In this document: piece after piece, positions 17,287 to 27,183 of the stretch
Numbering within the stretch: position 1 is the stretch's first letter
How the letters are laid out: every line of letters begins with the position of its first letter
Assembly: GCF_016908595.1 (NCBI RefSeq)
Contig: NZ_JAFBEC010000007.1
Span: forward strand, 62,001 to 126,000
From: Geomicrobium sediminis
GTDB taxonomy: Bacteria > Bacillota > Bacilli > Bacillales > Marinococcaceae
Reading direction: 5' to 3'
Length of the DNA stretch: 64,000 bases
Made by a program: the position numbers and the translations under genes
Notes under the pieces: model-generated
Seen by the model: the letters and a program-made list of their open reading frames with translations, nothing else
The model's database searches: none
What the model was told of the DNA's origin: nothing

Positions 17287-17313
17287 ATATCATGGGACGA
17301 CGTTTATTGACAA
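17284..17313 (-). promoter_or_regulatory. Sigma-A promoter of the putative iron-regulated pair
   Basis: Minus strand: TTGTCA (17308-17313), 18 bases, TATACT (17284-17289). Confidence 0.6.
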
Positions 17314-17324
17314 TTACAGGAACG

Positions 17325-17357
17325 AAAAAAGGCAGTCGTCTAATTGTCGACCGCCTC
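17325..17357 (-). terminator. Terminator of the 137-residue gene
   Basis: GGCGGTCG pairs with CGACTGCC around a 9-base loop (one mismatch) and is followed by TTTTTT on the minus strand. Confidence 0.8.
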
Positions 17358-17368
17358 ATGTCTATCAA

Positions 17369-17782
17369 TTACAAGCAATTCCACCGTCTTGCTTCACTCA
17401 AAAAGTTAATCAATTTCGATTCTGTTGAAAACACCGTATCATTTAAATCATGATTTGTAATATGGATGTGTAGTGTGTCACGATCTGCTTTCTTCTCAAG
17501 CCAAATGCCACTTAGTCCAACTTCTTCGTTTGAAATGAGCTCCATCTCAAGTTGCTCACAAATTTCATTAATATTCGCTCGATTCCGCGGCAAGTCAATC
17601 GTTATATTCAACTGCTCAGGAGACTCTGCTGAAATAAATCCCCATTTCGTACCTTTCCAGGAGCGACAACCCGTTCGGCTATTCAAAATGATGTCTTCTT
17701 GATCGGTTGATAATAACGTCGTGTTTGACCAGCCTCTCATTTGGATCGCCGCACGCAATTCTTGAGCTTTCGTCTGTACCAT
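17369..17782 (-). CDS. Unknown 137-residue protein
   Basis: I do not recognise it. It is a soluble alpha/beta protein with a Trp/Arg-rich segment (SRTGCRSWKGTKWG) near residue 40 and a His-rich strand (LHIHITNHD) near residue 110; it ends RRWNCL. No signal peptide or transmembrane helix. The ATG at 17782 has GGAGG 7-8 bases upstream. It is monocistronic with its own terminator and a leader of about 135 bases that can fold into a terminator-like hairpin and a second structure. Confidence 0.65.
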   Translation of the reverse strand: MVQTKAQELRAAIQMRGWSNTTLLSTDQEDIILNSRTGCRSWKGTKWGFISAESPEQLNITIDLPRNRANINEICEQLEMELISNEEVGLSGIWLEKKADRDTLHIHITNHDLNDTVFSTESKLINFLSEARRWNCL

Positions 17783-17945
17783 GAAAATCCCTCCTCAAAA
17801 ATGTTTGCATGGTCACGTCTTACGTCTCCACACATCTTACGGCCATCAGGCAGAGGCTCGTTACTAATAAAACGTCATCAACCCTCAAACTTATAGGATG
17901 AGGGCTGACGATGTATTAATATAGTATCACGAATCACTTAGAAGT
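17783..17945 (-). promoter_or_regulatory. Promoter and structured leader of the 137-residue gene
   Basis: A promoter reads TTTACT, 16 bases, TACTAT at about 17928-17955 on the minus strand. The leader first forms a hairpin, CGTCA and CCCTCA pairing with TGAGGG and TGACG (17872-17909), followed by TTTTATT. Downstream is a second segment with short inverted repeats (17800-17862) before the ribosome site. The order promoter, terminator-like hairpin, second structure, gene suggests attenuation or a cis-acting RNA. It does not match any riboswitch class I know. Confidence 0.4.
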
Positions 17946-18010
17946 AAACCTCTTTTTTCATAATTTTTGATATTTCCATACTATAGACTATTTTTCAACG
18001 CTATACGTTT

Positions 18011-18042
18011 AAAAAAAGACTCCGTAATGAACGGAGTCTTTC
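18011..18042 (-). terminator. Terminator of odhAB
   Basis: AAAGACTCCGT pairs with ACGGAGTCTTT and is followed by a T-run on the minus strand just after the odhB stop. Confidence 0.9.
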
Positions 18043-18048
18043 TAAGTG

Positions 18049-19302
18049 TTATCCTTCTAAAAGAAGTTGCTCTGGCTCTTCAAGTAATTTCTTAACTGTA
18101 ACGAGGAAGCTAACTGCTTCTTTGCCGTCTACAATGCGGTGATCATAAGAAAGTGCAAGGTACATCATTGGGCGGTTTTCCATACGATCTTGATCAATCG
18201 CAACCGGACGCCATTGAATCGTATGCATTCCAAGGATACCAACTTGAGGTGCATTTAAGATCGGTGTTGAAAGAAGTGAACCGAATACACCACCGTTTGT
18301 AATTGTGAACGTACCACCTTGTAAATCAGAAAGTGCAAGCTTGTTATCGCGAGCTTTTTTACCGAGGTCTGAGATTTCTTTCTCAATGCCCGCAAAGCTT
18401 AAGCGTTCTGCATCACGAACCACTGGAACGACTAGACCGTCGTTTGTTGAAACTGCCATACCGATATCATAGAAATCTTTCTTAACAATTTCGTTGCCTT
18501 GGATTTCTGCGTTAAGAAGTGGATATTTCTTAAGTGCTCCAACAACTGCTTTCGTAAAGAATGACATAAAGCCAAGACGTGTACCGTCATGCTCTTCTTG
18601 GAACGCATCTTTACGACGCTTACGAATGTCCATAACAGCGCTCATATCAACTTCGTTAAACGTTGTAAGCATCGCACTCTCTTGTTGAACATCAACGAGG
18701 CGCTTTGCAATCGTCTGACGACGACGGCTCATTTTAATGCGCTCGTGCGGCTTGCCACCGAATTCATCTTTCTTTGGCTCAGCTTGTTTGTTTTCTTTTG
18801 CAGGTGCAGCTGGCTTTTGACCGTGTGCTTCAACATCTTCTTTACGAACGCGACCGAGTGGGTCTCTCGCTTGGATCTCGTTTAAGTTGATGCCTTTCTC
18901 ACGTGCAAGCTTACGTGCTGCCGGTGATGCAATCACGTGTTCTGAGTCATTGCTGTCACTTTCTTCTGCTTTGTTGCTTGCTTCTTCTTTAGGAGCTTCA
19001 GCTTTTGGTGCTTCCTCTTTAGCAGGAGCACTGTCTTCAGAAGCTGCAGGTGCAGAACCTTCTTTGGCGTTTTCATCAATCGTTGCAATTGCTTCGCCAA
19101 TTTCAACTGTGTCGCCAGCTTCACGCAAGTGCTTTTGCAATACACCTGCTTGTTCAGAGTTAATCTCAACGTTTACTTTATCTGTTTCGAGTTCAGCGAT
19201 CGTTTCGCCTTTCTCGATGTAATCACCAGGTTGTTTTAACCATTCTGCAATTGTTCCTTCAGTAATCGACTCTGCGAGTTCTGGAACTTTAATTTCTGCC
19301 AT
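18049..19302 (-). CDS. odhB: Dihydrolipoyl succinyltransferase, E2 of 2-oxoglutarate dehydrogenase
   Basis: This is the core subunit of the 2-oxoglutarate dehydrogenase complex; it passes succinyl from lipoate to CoA. The lipoyl domain covers residues 1-76 with the modified Lys42 in ETDKVN. An Ala/Glu/Lys linker follows, then a peripheral-subunit-binding domain at about 125-160 ([13 protein letters not shown]). The catalytic domain carries SYDHRIVDG near the C-terminus (His388, Asp392). It has 417 residues, like the B. subtilis protein. The start overlaps the odhA stop by one base (TAATG), so the pair is coupled. The E3 gene is elsewhere. Confidence 0.97.
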   Translation of the reverse strand: MAEIKVPELAESITEGTIAEWLKQPGDYIEKGETIAELETDKVNVEINSEQAGVLQKHLREAGDTVEIGEAIATIDENAKEGSAPAASEDSAPAKEEAPKAEAPKEEASNKAEESDSNDSEHVIASPAARKLAREKGINLNEIQARDPLGRVRKEDVEAHGQKPAAPAKENKQAEPKKDEFGGKPHERIKMSRRRQTIAKRLVDVQQESAMLTTFNEVDMSAVMDIRKRRKDAFQEEHDGTRLGFMSFFTKAVVGALKKYPLLNAEIQGNEIVKKDFYDIGMAVSTNDGLVVPVVRDAERLSFAGIEKEISDLGKKARDNKLALSDLQGGTFTITNGGVFGSLLSTPILNAPQVGILGMHTIQWRPVAIDQDRMENRPMMYLALSYDHRIVDGKEAVSFLVTVKKLLEEPEQLLLEG

Positions 19303-22127
19303 TATTGGTTGCTCCCTTCACGTCCCAATGCCGTGTTGATAATTCGTTGTTGTTCATGTTTGTGTGCGTTCGGGTTCCCTTCAGAAGGGCTCGAACGACG
19401 ACGACGTCCTACATACTCTAACGGTACATCGTCTGGTAAGCTTTCTCGCAAGTACGGGTCGATGTAGTTCCAAGCACCCATGTTCTTCGGCTCTTCTTGA
19501 ACCCATACTGCAGACTTAAGGTTTTTATATTTCGCAAGAACGGTCTCGACCGTCTTGTGTGGATACGGATAAAGTTCCTCAAAGCGAACGATGTGAAGCT
19601 TCTTCGTATCAACAGTCTCGTCAATGCTTTCATGAAGGTCAATTGCGATTTTACCAGAACAGAACACAATTCGCTCCACTTCATCCTCATTACCGAGAGT
19701 TAATGGATCGCCAAGTACACGGTGGAAACGCCCTTCCGTAAAGGCTTCGTACGGATCAGCAAGTGACTTGTTACGAAGTAAACTCTTCGGTGTCATAAGA
19801 ACGAGCGGACGTACTTCATCCATTTCAAGACTTTTCGCTTGTCTTCTTAAAATGTGGAAGTATTGTGATGTACTTGATAAATACGCAACATTCCAGTTGT
19901 TCTCAGCAGCAAGCTGTAAGAAGCGTTCAAGACGAGCGCTTGAATGTTCTGGACCAGAACCTTCATAACCGTGAGGTAGTAAAAGCACCATCCCAGAACG
20001 CTGGCCCCACTTGGCACGACCTGCAGATAAGAACTGATCAAATTGAACTTGTGCGGCATTCGAGAAGTCTCCATATTGCGCTTCCCAAAGTACAAGCGTT
20101 TCAGGTGCTTGTACGTTATACCCATACTCAAACCCAACGACTGATGCTTCTGAAAGCGGACTGTTATGAAGTGCAAACGACGCGTTCGCTGTTGAGAGCG
20201 TATGCATTGGCGAGTGAATCTCACCATTCTCATAATCGTGAAGCACTAAATGACGATGGTTAAACGTTCCACGTTCAGAATCTTGCCCCGTCATTCGAAT
20301 TGGTGTTCCATCAGAGATAATAGAAGCGAACGCAAGTGCTTCTGCATGTCCCCAATCAATAACACCTTCATTGAATGCTTCTTCACGACGTTGTAAAATT
20401 TTCTTCAATTTAGGGAACACCGTAAAGTCTTCAGGGTATTGAAGTAGTTCTTCATTCATTTGTTTGAGCTCATCATAAGCAACTGCAGTATCCATCTTAG
20501 GAAGTCCTTTTTCAATGACTTCTGGTGGATTCATGTCAGCAACTTCGTGACTCGCTTCACCGACTTTTTCATACTCACGCATGAGTTTGTCTTGAAGCTC
20601 ACTACGCATTGTTTCGACTTCTTCTTCTGTTACGACACCGTCTTGAATGAGGGTATTCGCATAAATTGCTCGTGCAGTTTCATGCTTTTTAATCTTCTCA
20701 TACAATTTCGGTTGAGTAGACATCGGCTCATCAGTCTCGTTATGCCCGTAACGACGATAACCGACTAAATCAATGAGGAAGTCTTTATGGAAGCGACGGC
20801 GATACTCAGATGCTAAGTGCGCTGCGGCAATACAAGAATCTGGGTCATCAGCGTTCACGTGGATAATTGGAATTTCGTAACCTTTTGCGAGGTCACTTGC
20901 ATATGTTGTTGATCTCGAATCATGACTATCCGTCGTAAATCCGAGTAAGTTGTTTGCAATAATATGCATTGTGCCTCCCGTTTGATATCCTTTCAAACGG
21001 CTCAAGTTCAATGTCTCAGCAATAATTCCTTGACCTGGGAATGCTGCGTCTCCGTGAATTAAAATCGCACCTGCATTCTTCATTTCTTGATCAGGGAAAC
21101 CGACTTGAGTACGGTCTTCTTGAGCAGCACGAGCATACCCAACAACGATTGGGTCTACGTATTCTAAGTGACTTGGGTTATTAGCAAGGGAAACTGTCGT
21201 ATACGTTGACTCTTCACCAATTTGTTTATTCGCACCTAAGTGGTACTTCACATCCCCAGTCCAACCTTCGTTCAAAGACCCTTCTGTTGGTGCTTCATCT
21301 TCAAGTGGAGCATGCTTAAATTCGGAGAAAATGAGGTTGTATGGTTTCCCTAGAACGTGAGCAAGCGTGCTCAAACGTCCACGGTGAGCCATTCCAATCA
21401 TGATATCTTTCGCACCGTCTTGCATGTAGCTTTGTGTCATTTCCTCTAAAATTGGGACCATACTATCTAATCCTTCAATAGAGAAACGTTTTTGTCCGAC
21501 AAAGTAACGGTGCAAAAACTGTTCAAAGCCTTCGGTAGCTGTTAATTTCTCCAAGACTGATTTGCGTTTATTCGGAGATAAATCTTCATAGATATCACCG
21601 GACTCAACCATTTGGTTTAGCCAGTTCTTCTCTTCGAGGTCGTGAACATGATGAAATTCAAAAGCGATTGATTTTGTATACATCTTCTTAAGATGATTAA
21701 TCGCATCTAGACCGTTTTCAACTGAAGACGGTGCATCTTTACAAAGCATCTCTGCTGGCATTGCCATTAAGTCCTCGTCACTTAGTCCGTGTTCACTCGG
21801 CTTTAAAAACGATGACTCTTCTCCAGGTGCTTCCAATGGGTTAATATCTGCAAGTAAGTGTCCGAAAGTGCGAATGTTCTCCGAAAGCTTAATCGCTGCA
21901 GCAATCTTGTGCATCGACGATGAATTCACCGTTTCGTCACTTGATTCTGAAACGTTATTCGTTGAACCTACTGATGGTGCACCGTACTCATCGAACCACG
22001 CTTTTAAATCTTCTTCAACATCGCTCGGGTTTTCTTTGTATAGTTCATACTGGTCCATCACATACCCTAAGTTCGGGCCGTGAAATGTTTCCCAAGACTT
22101 CTCAAGCTTGGAAACCTTTCTGTCCAT
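19302..22127 (-). CDS. odhA: 2-oxoglutarate dehydrogenase E1 component
   Basis: This is the thiamin-diphosphate-dependent decarboxylase of the complex, acting on 2-oxoglutarate in the TCA cycle. It has 941 residues, as expected. The substrate/ThDP region shows [20 protein letters not shown], the Mg/ThDP motif GDAAFPGQG and [15 protein letters not shown]; the transketolase-type domain carries the [14 protein letters not shown] block. The ATG at 22127 has GGAGGT 8 bases upstream. The predicted promoter is about 360 bases upstream with a cre-like site at the start of transcription. Confidence 0.97.
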   Translation of the reverse strand: MDRKVSKLEKSWETFHGPNLGYVMDQYELYKENPSDVEEDLKAWFDEYGAPSVGSTNNVSESSDETVNSSSMHKIAAAIKLSENIRTFGHLLADINPLEAPGEESSFLKPSEHGLSDEDLMAMPAEMLCKDAPSSVENGLDAINHLKKMYTKSIAFEFHHVHDLEEKNWLNQMVESGDIYEDLSPNKRKSVLEKLTATEGFEQFLHRYFVGQKRFSIEGLDSMVPILEEMTQSYMQDGAKDIMIGMAHRGRLSTLAHVLGKPYNLIFSEFKHAPLEDEAPTEGSLNEGWTGDVKYHLGANKQIGEESTYTTVSLANNPSHLEYVDPIVVGYARAAQEDRTQVGFPDQEMKNAGAILIHGDAAFPGQGIIAETLNLSRLKGYQTGGTMHIIANNLLGFTTDSHDSRSTTYASDLAKGYEIPIIHVNADDPDSCIAAAHLASEYRRRFHKDFLIDLVGYRRYGHNETDEPMSTQPKLYEKIKKHETARAIYANTLIQDGVVTEEEVETMRSELQDKLMREYEKVGEASHEVADMNPPEVIEKGLPKMDTAVAYDELKQMNEELLQYPEDFTVFPKLKKILQRREEAFNEGVIDWGHAEALAFASIISDGTPIRMTGQDSERGTFNHRHLVLHDYENGEIHSPMHTLSTANASFALHNSPLSEASVVGFEYGYNVQAPETLVLWEAQYGDFSNAAQVQFDQFLSAGRAKWGQRSGMVLLLPHGYEGSGPEHSSARLERFLQLAAENNWNVAYLSSTSQYFHILRRQAKSLEMDEVRPLVLMTPKSLLRNKSLADPYEAFTEGRFHRVLGDPLTLGNEDEVERIVFCSGKIAIDLHESIDETVDTKKLHIVRFEELYPYPHKTVETVLAKYKNLKSAVWVQEEPKNMGAWNYIDPYLRESLPDDVPLEYVGRRRRSSPSEGNPNAHKHEQQRIINTALGREGSNQ

Positions 22128-22470
22128 CTGCTACTACCTCCAACTAACTTGTTTGCAATCTGTAACGTCATGATCGACAAAATTCGTCTTAAAACGGTTC
22201 GAATTGAGGCCTAGCAATTGCCGATTTACGATTCGGAATTGATGACCAAGAACTTTTCTCATAAAAAACTAACATCGCCAATTCTCAAGCAATGATGTAA
22301 CCTCATCATTTAAATGTATCTTATCAATCTGAACGATATTATATCTCCAAAATAAGAAAACGCATTCTAAAAACAATAGATTCCGTGTTTTGGGGATAAT
22401 AACTACACATAAAGCTCGGCTATAAAGTTTGCCTGAATAATTCAGCGCAGAAAAAATAAACGATTTCAAT

Positions 22471-22484
22471 TCGTAACGCTTTCA
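22471..22484 (-). promoter_or_regulatory. cre-like site at the odhA transcription start
   Basis: Minus strand TGAAAGCGTTACGA matches the cre consensus except for one position (C to G). It covers about +2 to +15 of the promoter at 22492-22520, the same layout as at the alcohol dehydrogenase. Confidence 0.55.
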
Positions 22485-22491
22485 CATTTTT

Positions 22492-22520
22492 ATTTTAACA
22501 CGTCAAGTAACAGGATACAA
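22492..22520 (-). promoter_or_regulatory. Sigma-A promoter of odhAB
   Basis: Minus strand: TTGTAT (22515-22520), 17 bases, TAAAAT (22492-22497). It implies a leader of about 358 bases; the region 22128-22470 holds no convincing ORF. Confidence 0.55.
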
Positions 22521-22602
22521 AAGATAGTCGTGATTTTGTTTGTTAAAATGACAAACTTTTTTACTGTTTTCCCTTGTGCCTTTTCTTGTAAACCGTTCGA
22601 TT

Positions 22603-22619
22603 TTGACATGATTCGTCAA
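22603..22619. repeat. Short palindrome in the odhA-HAD intergenic region
   Basis: TTGAC, 7 bases, GTCAA forms an operator-like inverted repeat that includes a TTGACA hexamer. The remainder of 22521-22950 shows no clear gene; ORFs of 60-110 codons there lack ribosome sites. Confidence 0.35.
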
Positions 22620-22956
22620 AAAATCTCTTTACTTACCGAGTTCCATGTTTCAATTATAGGCATTTAAGACTATCTCTTTCCTCTTTGATAACAGTCAATT
22701 ACTGCTGTACCGCTTTACTTAATAGGAGTCTCAGTAATGTTACTTGCCGTAACGTCTTGCAATTGTTCTTTTTAGTAAATCCGTCTTTGTTTTTACACGA
22801 TTTTCCACAATCTAACGTTGCATTTTCTGTCTTTATTACTCTATTCCACGCAACCGCTCTCTTTAATCCTATATCTATTATTCATGCAATGGATGAACAT
22901 CTTTTGTTTAGAATAAATGAAATTTTAGCTTATACTACACGCGCTTTGCCTTTTTA

Positions 22957-22965
22957 TGCTACAAT
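22957..22965 (+). promoter_or_regulatory. Extended -10 promoter of the HAD-YjiH pair
   Basis: TGC followed by TACAAT (22960-22965), about 38 bases before the GTG start codon at 23004. Confidence 0.45.
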
Positions 22966-23003
22966 GCGAGTAATTATACAACGAGACGAAAGGTGGGTGT
23001 ACC

Positions 23004-23798
23004 GTGATTAATACGTTAATTTTCGACCTAGATGATACGCTCTTATGGGACAAAAAGAGTATTAAAGAAGCTTTGCTCGCAACGTGTAATGACGCATACA
23101 GAATAGCTGGAATTGACGCCGATCTTCTATTTAATGCGGTAAAAGAAGTTGCACCTATTGAATACAAGAAACAAGACTTCTATCCTGTCACTGTTGCTTT
23201 AGGTATTAATCCGTTTGAAGGATTATGGGGGAATTTCAATGACGTGAATGATTCCAGATTACGGCAAATGGGCGACAGTATCTCCGTATATCAATTCGAC
23301 GTATGGATGGAGTCGCTTCGTTCAGTTGGCAATGAAGATTTATCACTAGCAAGAAAGCTCGCGAAACGATTTATTACGTATCGTGAAACACTGCCATACG
23401 TATACGATGAGACGTTTGATGTTCTATCATCTCTTCAAAAAACGTTTCAACTCGTACTATTAACGAATGGCGCACCAAGTTTACAACAAAAAAAATTACA
23501 AATGACACCTGCATTAGTGCCTTTCTTTAATCGTATTTTTATTTCTGGCTCATTTGGTGTCGGAAAGCCTGATACTTCACTATTTAACCACTGTTTATCT
23601 CAGCTAAACATCAAGCCAGAAGAAGCGGTCATGATCGGTGACAACCTTCATACGGATATTATCGGTGGAAATGGGGTTAACCTAACGACAGTGTGGATTA
23701 ATCGAGAAGGTATATCCAATGATACGGACATCATTCCAACGATTGAAATTAAAAACTTACGAGAACTAAACGAAGTTCTTGAACGGATCTCTATTTAG
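23004..23798 (+). CDS. HAD-superfamily phosphatase
   Basis: This is a cytoplasmic haloacid-dehalogenase-fold hydrolase of 264 residues. The four motifs are clear: FDLDDTL (nucleophile Asp) at the N-terminus, LLTNGAP, GKPD (Lys) and MIGDNLHTDI. The cap domain lies between motifs I and II, as in YsaA-like phosphatases; the substrate cannot be predicted. The start is GTG at 23004 with AAAGGTGGG upstream. The YjiH gene follows after 29 bases, with no terminator between, so they are probably co-transcribed. Confidence 0.87.
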   Translation: MINTLIFDLDDTLLWDKKSIKEALLATCNDAYRIAGIDADLLFNAVKEVAPIEYKKQDFYPVTVALGINPFEGLWGNFNDVNDSRLRQMGDSISVYQFDVWMESLRSVGNEDLSLARKLAKRFITYRETLPYVYDETFDVLSSLQKTFQLVLLTNGAPSLQQKKLQMTPALVPFFNRIFISGSFGVGKPDTSLFNHCLSQLNIKPEEAVMIGDNLHTDIIGGNGVNLTTVWINREGISNDTDIIPTIEIKNLRELNEVLERISI

Positions 23799-23827
23799 CA
23801 TTTTATACATCTTAAGGTGGGCACATC

Positions 23828-25180
23828 ATGACGACTAAATCGACTAAGCCAATTCTTTGGTTTATTCTTCCTTCATTACTCGGACTATTTATTTTTATTT
23901 TCCCGGTATTTTATACGGTAGATGGAGAACGAGAAATGACGATTCCGATCGCATTTCTTTCGAATCTAGCAGGCGATATTCTTGCACCCGTCATCGCCGA
24001 ATTAACGATTACGTTGGCTGCAATTTCTGTGATTGGCAGTTTGTTATATATGTTTACGAATGCTGCATGGTTACAAAAGCCAATCTTTCAATCAATCTTT
24101 GCCGTTACTCCATTTTGGTTAATCGTTCGAATCATCGGGTTTACACTCGGTCTGTTAATCATCTTTCAAATCGGACCGGAGTGGGTATGGGGACCAGATA
24201 CTGGCGACTTAATCTTTGAACTTGCCTCGTTACTCATTACTGTGTTTTTATTTGCTGGGATTTTCCTTCCGCTTCTGTTGAACTTCGGTCTACTAGAATT
24301 TGCCGGTACATTAATGAACGTAATTATGCGTCCATTGTTCCGTCTTCCAGGCCGTTCATCCATCGACAGCCTTGCTTCTTGGTTTGGAGACGCAACGATT
24401 GGGGTTATGATGACGAACCAACAGTATATGGAAGGTCATTATACGAGAAGAGAAGCTGCAGTTCTTGGGACAACCTTTAACATCGTTTCTATTACGTTTA
24501 CGATCGTTATTTTAGGTTATTTGAGCTTAGAGCATCTGTTTTTCCCTTATTACATGACGATCGTCATAGCTGGTTTTGTGGCAGCCATTATTATGCCACG
24601 AATTCCTCCGCTTTCACGATTTAGCGAAGATTATTATGAACACGCAACACCACAAAAAGAAGAACCTAAAGACGGTCGACCACTATTGAAACGCGCTTGG
24701 CAAGGTGCTTTAACGAGAGCGAGTCAAGTTCATATCGTAAGCACTGGTAAACAAGGCTTTAAAAATGTCCTTGAATTGTGGATTGGTGTTATACCGATCG
24801 TACTTGCCTTCGGTACAGTAACGATCATCATCGCAGAACAGACGCCACTTTTCACTTGGTTAGGTACACCGTTCATACCAATTCTAGAGTTAATGCAAGT
24901 TCCTGAAGCGCAAGCAGCATCTGAGACGATACTGATCGGGTTTGCTGATATGCTTTTACCAGCATTAATTGGTGCAGAAATTCAAAGTGAAATGACACGT
25001 TTTATTATTGGTTGTTTGTCTGTCACACAGTTGATCTTTATGAGTGAAGTTGGTGGATTGTTACTTGCTTCAAAAATCCCTGTTAACTTCATGCACCTTG
25101 TAATGATCTTCTTATTGCGTACGATCATTACGTTACCGATTATCGTTTTATGTGCTCATATCGTATTTATGTTTGTGTAA
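23828..25180 (+). CDS. YjiH-family multi-spanning membrane protein (nucleoside-recognition/Gate domain)
   Basis: The 450-residue integral membrane protein has about 9-11 hydrophobic helices. The Gate-type segments contain RPLFRLPGRSSIDSLASW and the block with ADMLLPALIGAEI. The arrangement is that of the YjiH family, related to spore-maturation proteins SpmA/B and to nucleoside transporters. Transport of a small solute is likely but the substrate is unknown. The ATG follows an AAGGTGGG site. A strong terminator follows the stop. Confidence 0.82.
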   Translation: MTTKSTKPILWFILPSLLGLFIFIFPVFYTVDGEREMTIPIAFLSNLAGDILAPVIAELTITLAAISVIGSLLYMFTNAAWLQKPIFQSIFAVTPFWLIVRIIGFTLGLLIIFQIGPEWVWGPDTGDLIFELASLLITVFLFAGIFLPLLLNFGLLEFAGTLMNVIMRPLFRLPGRSSIDSLASWFGDATIGVMMTNQQYMEGHYTRREAAVLGTTFNIVSITFTIVILGYLSLEHLFFPYYMTIVIAGFVAAIIMPRIPPLSRFSEDYYEHATPQKEEPKDGRPLLKRAWQGALTRASQVHIVSTGKQGFKNVLELWIGVIPIVLAFGTVTIIIAEQTPLFTWLGTPFIPILELMQVPEAQAASETILIGFADMLLPALIGAEIQSEMTRFIIGCLSVTQLIFMSEVGGLLLASKIPVNFMHLVMIFLLRTIITLPIIVLCAHIVFMFV

Positions 25181-25181
25181 A

Positions 25182-25228
25182 GAAAGTGTACGTGGGATTT
25201 GTTCAATCCACGTACACTTTTTCTTTTT
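25182..25228. terminator. Bidirectional terminator after yjiH-like gene
   Basis: AAAGTGTACGTGG pairs with CCACGTACACTTT and is followed by a T-rich run on the plus strand. Confidence 0.9.
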
Positions 25229-25271
25229 ACGGAATTCAAGCTATTCTCAAGGCACGAATTGTTATACAACT

Positions 25272-25310
25272 AAAAAGGCATTGAACGAGTTTCCCCTCTC
25301 AATGCCTTGA
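25272..25310 (-). terminator. Terminator of mqo
   Basis: AGGCATTGAG pairs with its near-complement CAATGCCT and is followed by TTTT on the minus strand, just after the mqo stop. Confidence 0.85.
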
Positions 25311-25316
25311 TATTGA

Positions 25317-26828
25317 TTAATTCATCGCTAAGTCTGTTTGTTCTGCAGACAACTTAAGCGTTTTTGCTGTAGACGCTTCTAATTGTTTGAACAACTCACG
25401 GTTCTCAGCGAGTGACTGTCCATATGATGGAACCATTTCTTTAATCTTTGGCATCCACTCATCCATTTGATCTGGATAACAACGCTTTAACACTTCAAGC
25501 ATTACGTGAACAGCCGTAGATGCACCTGGAGATGCACCGAGCAATGCAGCTACAGAACCGTCTTCACTCGTAACCACTTCCGTACCGAATTGAAGGGTTC
25601 CTTTGCCACCGTCTTCCGTATCTTTAATTACCTGAACACGCTGGCCTGCAACGACCATATCCCAATCTTCGCTTTTGGCATTTGGGACGAATTCACGCAG
25701 TTCTTCCATACGCTTCTCTTTTGACAACAACACTTGTTGAATAAGATAACGAGTTAGCGATAACTCTTTTACCCCTGCAGAAAGCATCGTCATCACATTT
25801 GACGGGCGAACGGAATTGATTAAATCCATATTCGACCCTTCCTTTAAGAATTTCGGAGAAAAGCCTGCAAACGGTCCGAATAATAATGACTTTTTATTAT
25901 CAATATAGCGCGTATCTAAGTGAGGAACTGACATTGGCGGTGCACCGACTTTAGCTTTTCCGTACACCTTCGCATGGTGCTTTTCAACGATTTCAGGGTT
26001 ATGACAAGCCATAAACAATCCACTTACCGGGAATCCACCGACGTTTCGTGACTCAGGAATACCAGTTTTTTGGAGTAATGATAAACTTCCTCCACCTGCA
26101 CCGATAAATACGAACTTTGTTGTATAGATGTACACTTCACCTATACGCATATCTTCAACTTTTACTTCCCATTTGTTGTCTCGAATCGTCCGCTTTAAGT
26201 TCATCACTTTATGTTTGTAGTGGATATGAAAGTTCTCACCTTCAAGTTGATTAAATAAAATACGCGTCAACTCACCAAAATTCACATCAGTACCTGTGTC
26301 AATCTTAGTTGCCGCAATTGGATCATTATCAGAGCGATTCTCCATAACGAGTGGTAGCCACTGCTTTAATTGCTCAGGATCCTCTGAGTATTCCATGCCT
26401 TCAAATAAAGGAATATCTACAAGTGCATCATAACGCTTTTTAAGAAATTCAACGTTCTTTTTGCCGTGCACAAGACTCATATGAGGAATCGACATAATAA
26501 AGCTTTCTGGATTCTTCAATAAACCATGATCAACTAAATACGACCAAAATTGTCTTGAAATTTGAAACTGCTCATTTACGTTAACCGCTTTTTTCGTATC
26601 AATTGAACCGTCAGGTTTTTCGGAAGTATAGTTGAGTTCACAAAGTGCCGCATGCCCTGTTCCAGCATTGTTCCACTCATTGGAGCTTTCTTCCCCTGCG
26701 CCTCCTAGTTTTTCTAAGACTGTGATTTCCATGTTCGGTGCCAATTCTCTAAGTAACGCTCCAAGTGTGGCACTCATCATACCCGCACCGATTAAAACCA
26801 CATCGGTTTCTATTTGTCTGCTCGTCAT
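25317..26828 (-). CDS. mqo: Malate:quinone oxidoreductase
   Basis: This peripheral membrane FAD enzyme oxidises malate to oxaloacetate and passes electrons to menaquinone. It has 503 residues. The N-terminal FAD fold shows [12 protein letters not shown], followed by the family signature [20 protein letters not shown]. Mqo is absent from B. subtilis but present in many other Bacillaceae. The ATG has GGGAAGG 6-7 bases upstream. A cre-like sequence lies at 27008-27021 in its upstream region. With odhAB it represents TCA-cycle capacity in this window. Confidence 0.95.
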   Translation of the reverse strand: MTSRQIETDVVLIGAGMMSATLGALLRELAPNMEITVLEKLGGAGEESSNEWNNAGTGHAALCELNYTSEKPDGSIDTKKAVNVNEQFQISRQFWSYLVDHGLLKNPESFIMSIPHMSLVHGKKNVEFLKKRYDALVDIPLFEGMEYSEDPEQLKQWLPLVMENRSDNDPIAATKIDTGTDVNFGELTRILFNQLEGENFHIHYKHKVMNLKRTIRDNKWEVKVEDMRIGEVYIYTTKFVFIGAGGGSLSLLQKTGIPESRNVGGFPVSGLFMACHNPEIVEKHHAKVYGKAKVGAPPMSVPHLDTRYIDNKKSLLFGPFAGFSPKFLKEGSNMDLINSVRPSNVMTMLSAGVKELSLTRYLIQQVLLSKEKRMEELREFVPNAKSEDWDMVVAGQRVQVIKDTEDGGKGTLQFGTEVVTSEDGSVAALLGASPGASTAVHVMLEVLKRCYPDQMDEWMPKIKEMVPSYGQSLAENRELFKQLEASTAKTLKLSAEQTDLAMN

Positions 26829-27007
26829 AAAAAACCTTCCCTTTTACTCATTAAATGTTTAGTTACTTTAATAAACCTCATTAAAGTAACAGCAAAAGAT
26901 GTTTCTCGTCCTTGTCCTATCATACCACAGACTATCCTGTAAGTGGCTAGTGTTTCCGATATAAATGAATAGACATTCACTACAAACAACCTCAATACCT
27001 TTCAGGT

Positions 27008-27021
27008 TGTAAGCGCATACT
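27008..27021 (+). promoter_or_regulatory. cre-like sequence upstream of mqo
   Basis: TGTAAGCGCATACT differs from the cre consensus at one position. It lies about 180 bases before the mqo start codon; no convincing promoter was found beside it, so the assignment is weak. The rest of 26829-27150 shows no gene. Confidence 0.35.
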
Positions 27022-27153
27022 TCTATTGTTCGACAATTCCTTCTTTTCTCTTTTTATAACGTTGCAAAAGATCGCTTCGTTTATTCGTTCCATTTTACTC
27101 AATTACTTGTGCGTACGTTCATTCAGATCATTCATTCGCGACTTTTGTACACA

Positions 27154-27183
27154 AAGAAAAAGCCCAGTTTATACTGGGCTTAC
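27154..27183 (-). terminator. Terminator containing the stop codon of the upstream gene
   Basis: AAGCCCAG and CTGGGCTT pair around a 6-base loop, followed by TTTTTC on the minus strand. The TAA of the 200-residue protein lies in the loop, and its last residues are encoded by the ascending stem. Confidence 0.85.

Noticed and set aside
22685-23011. 108-residue plus-strand ORF upstream of the HAD gene
   Set aside because: No ribosome site, Phe/Leu-rich low-complexity translation typical of A/T-rich intergenic DNA, and it runs into the promoter and start of the HAD gene.
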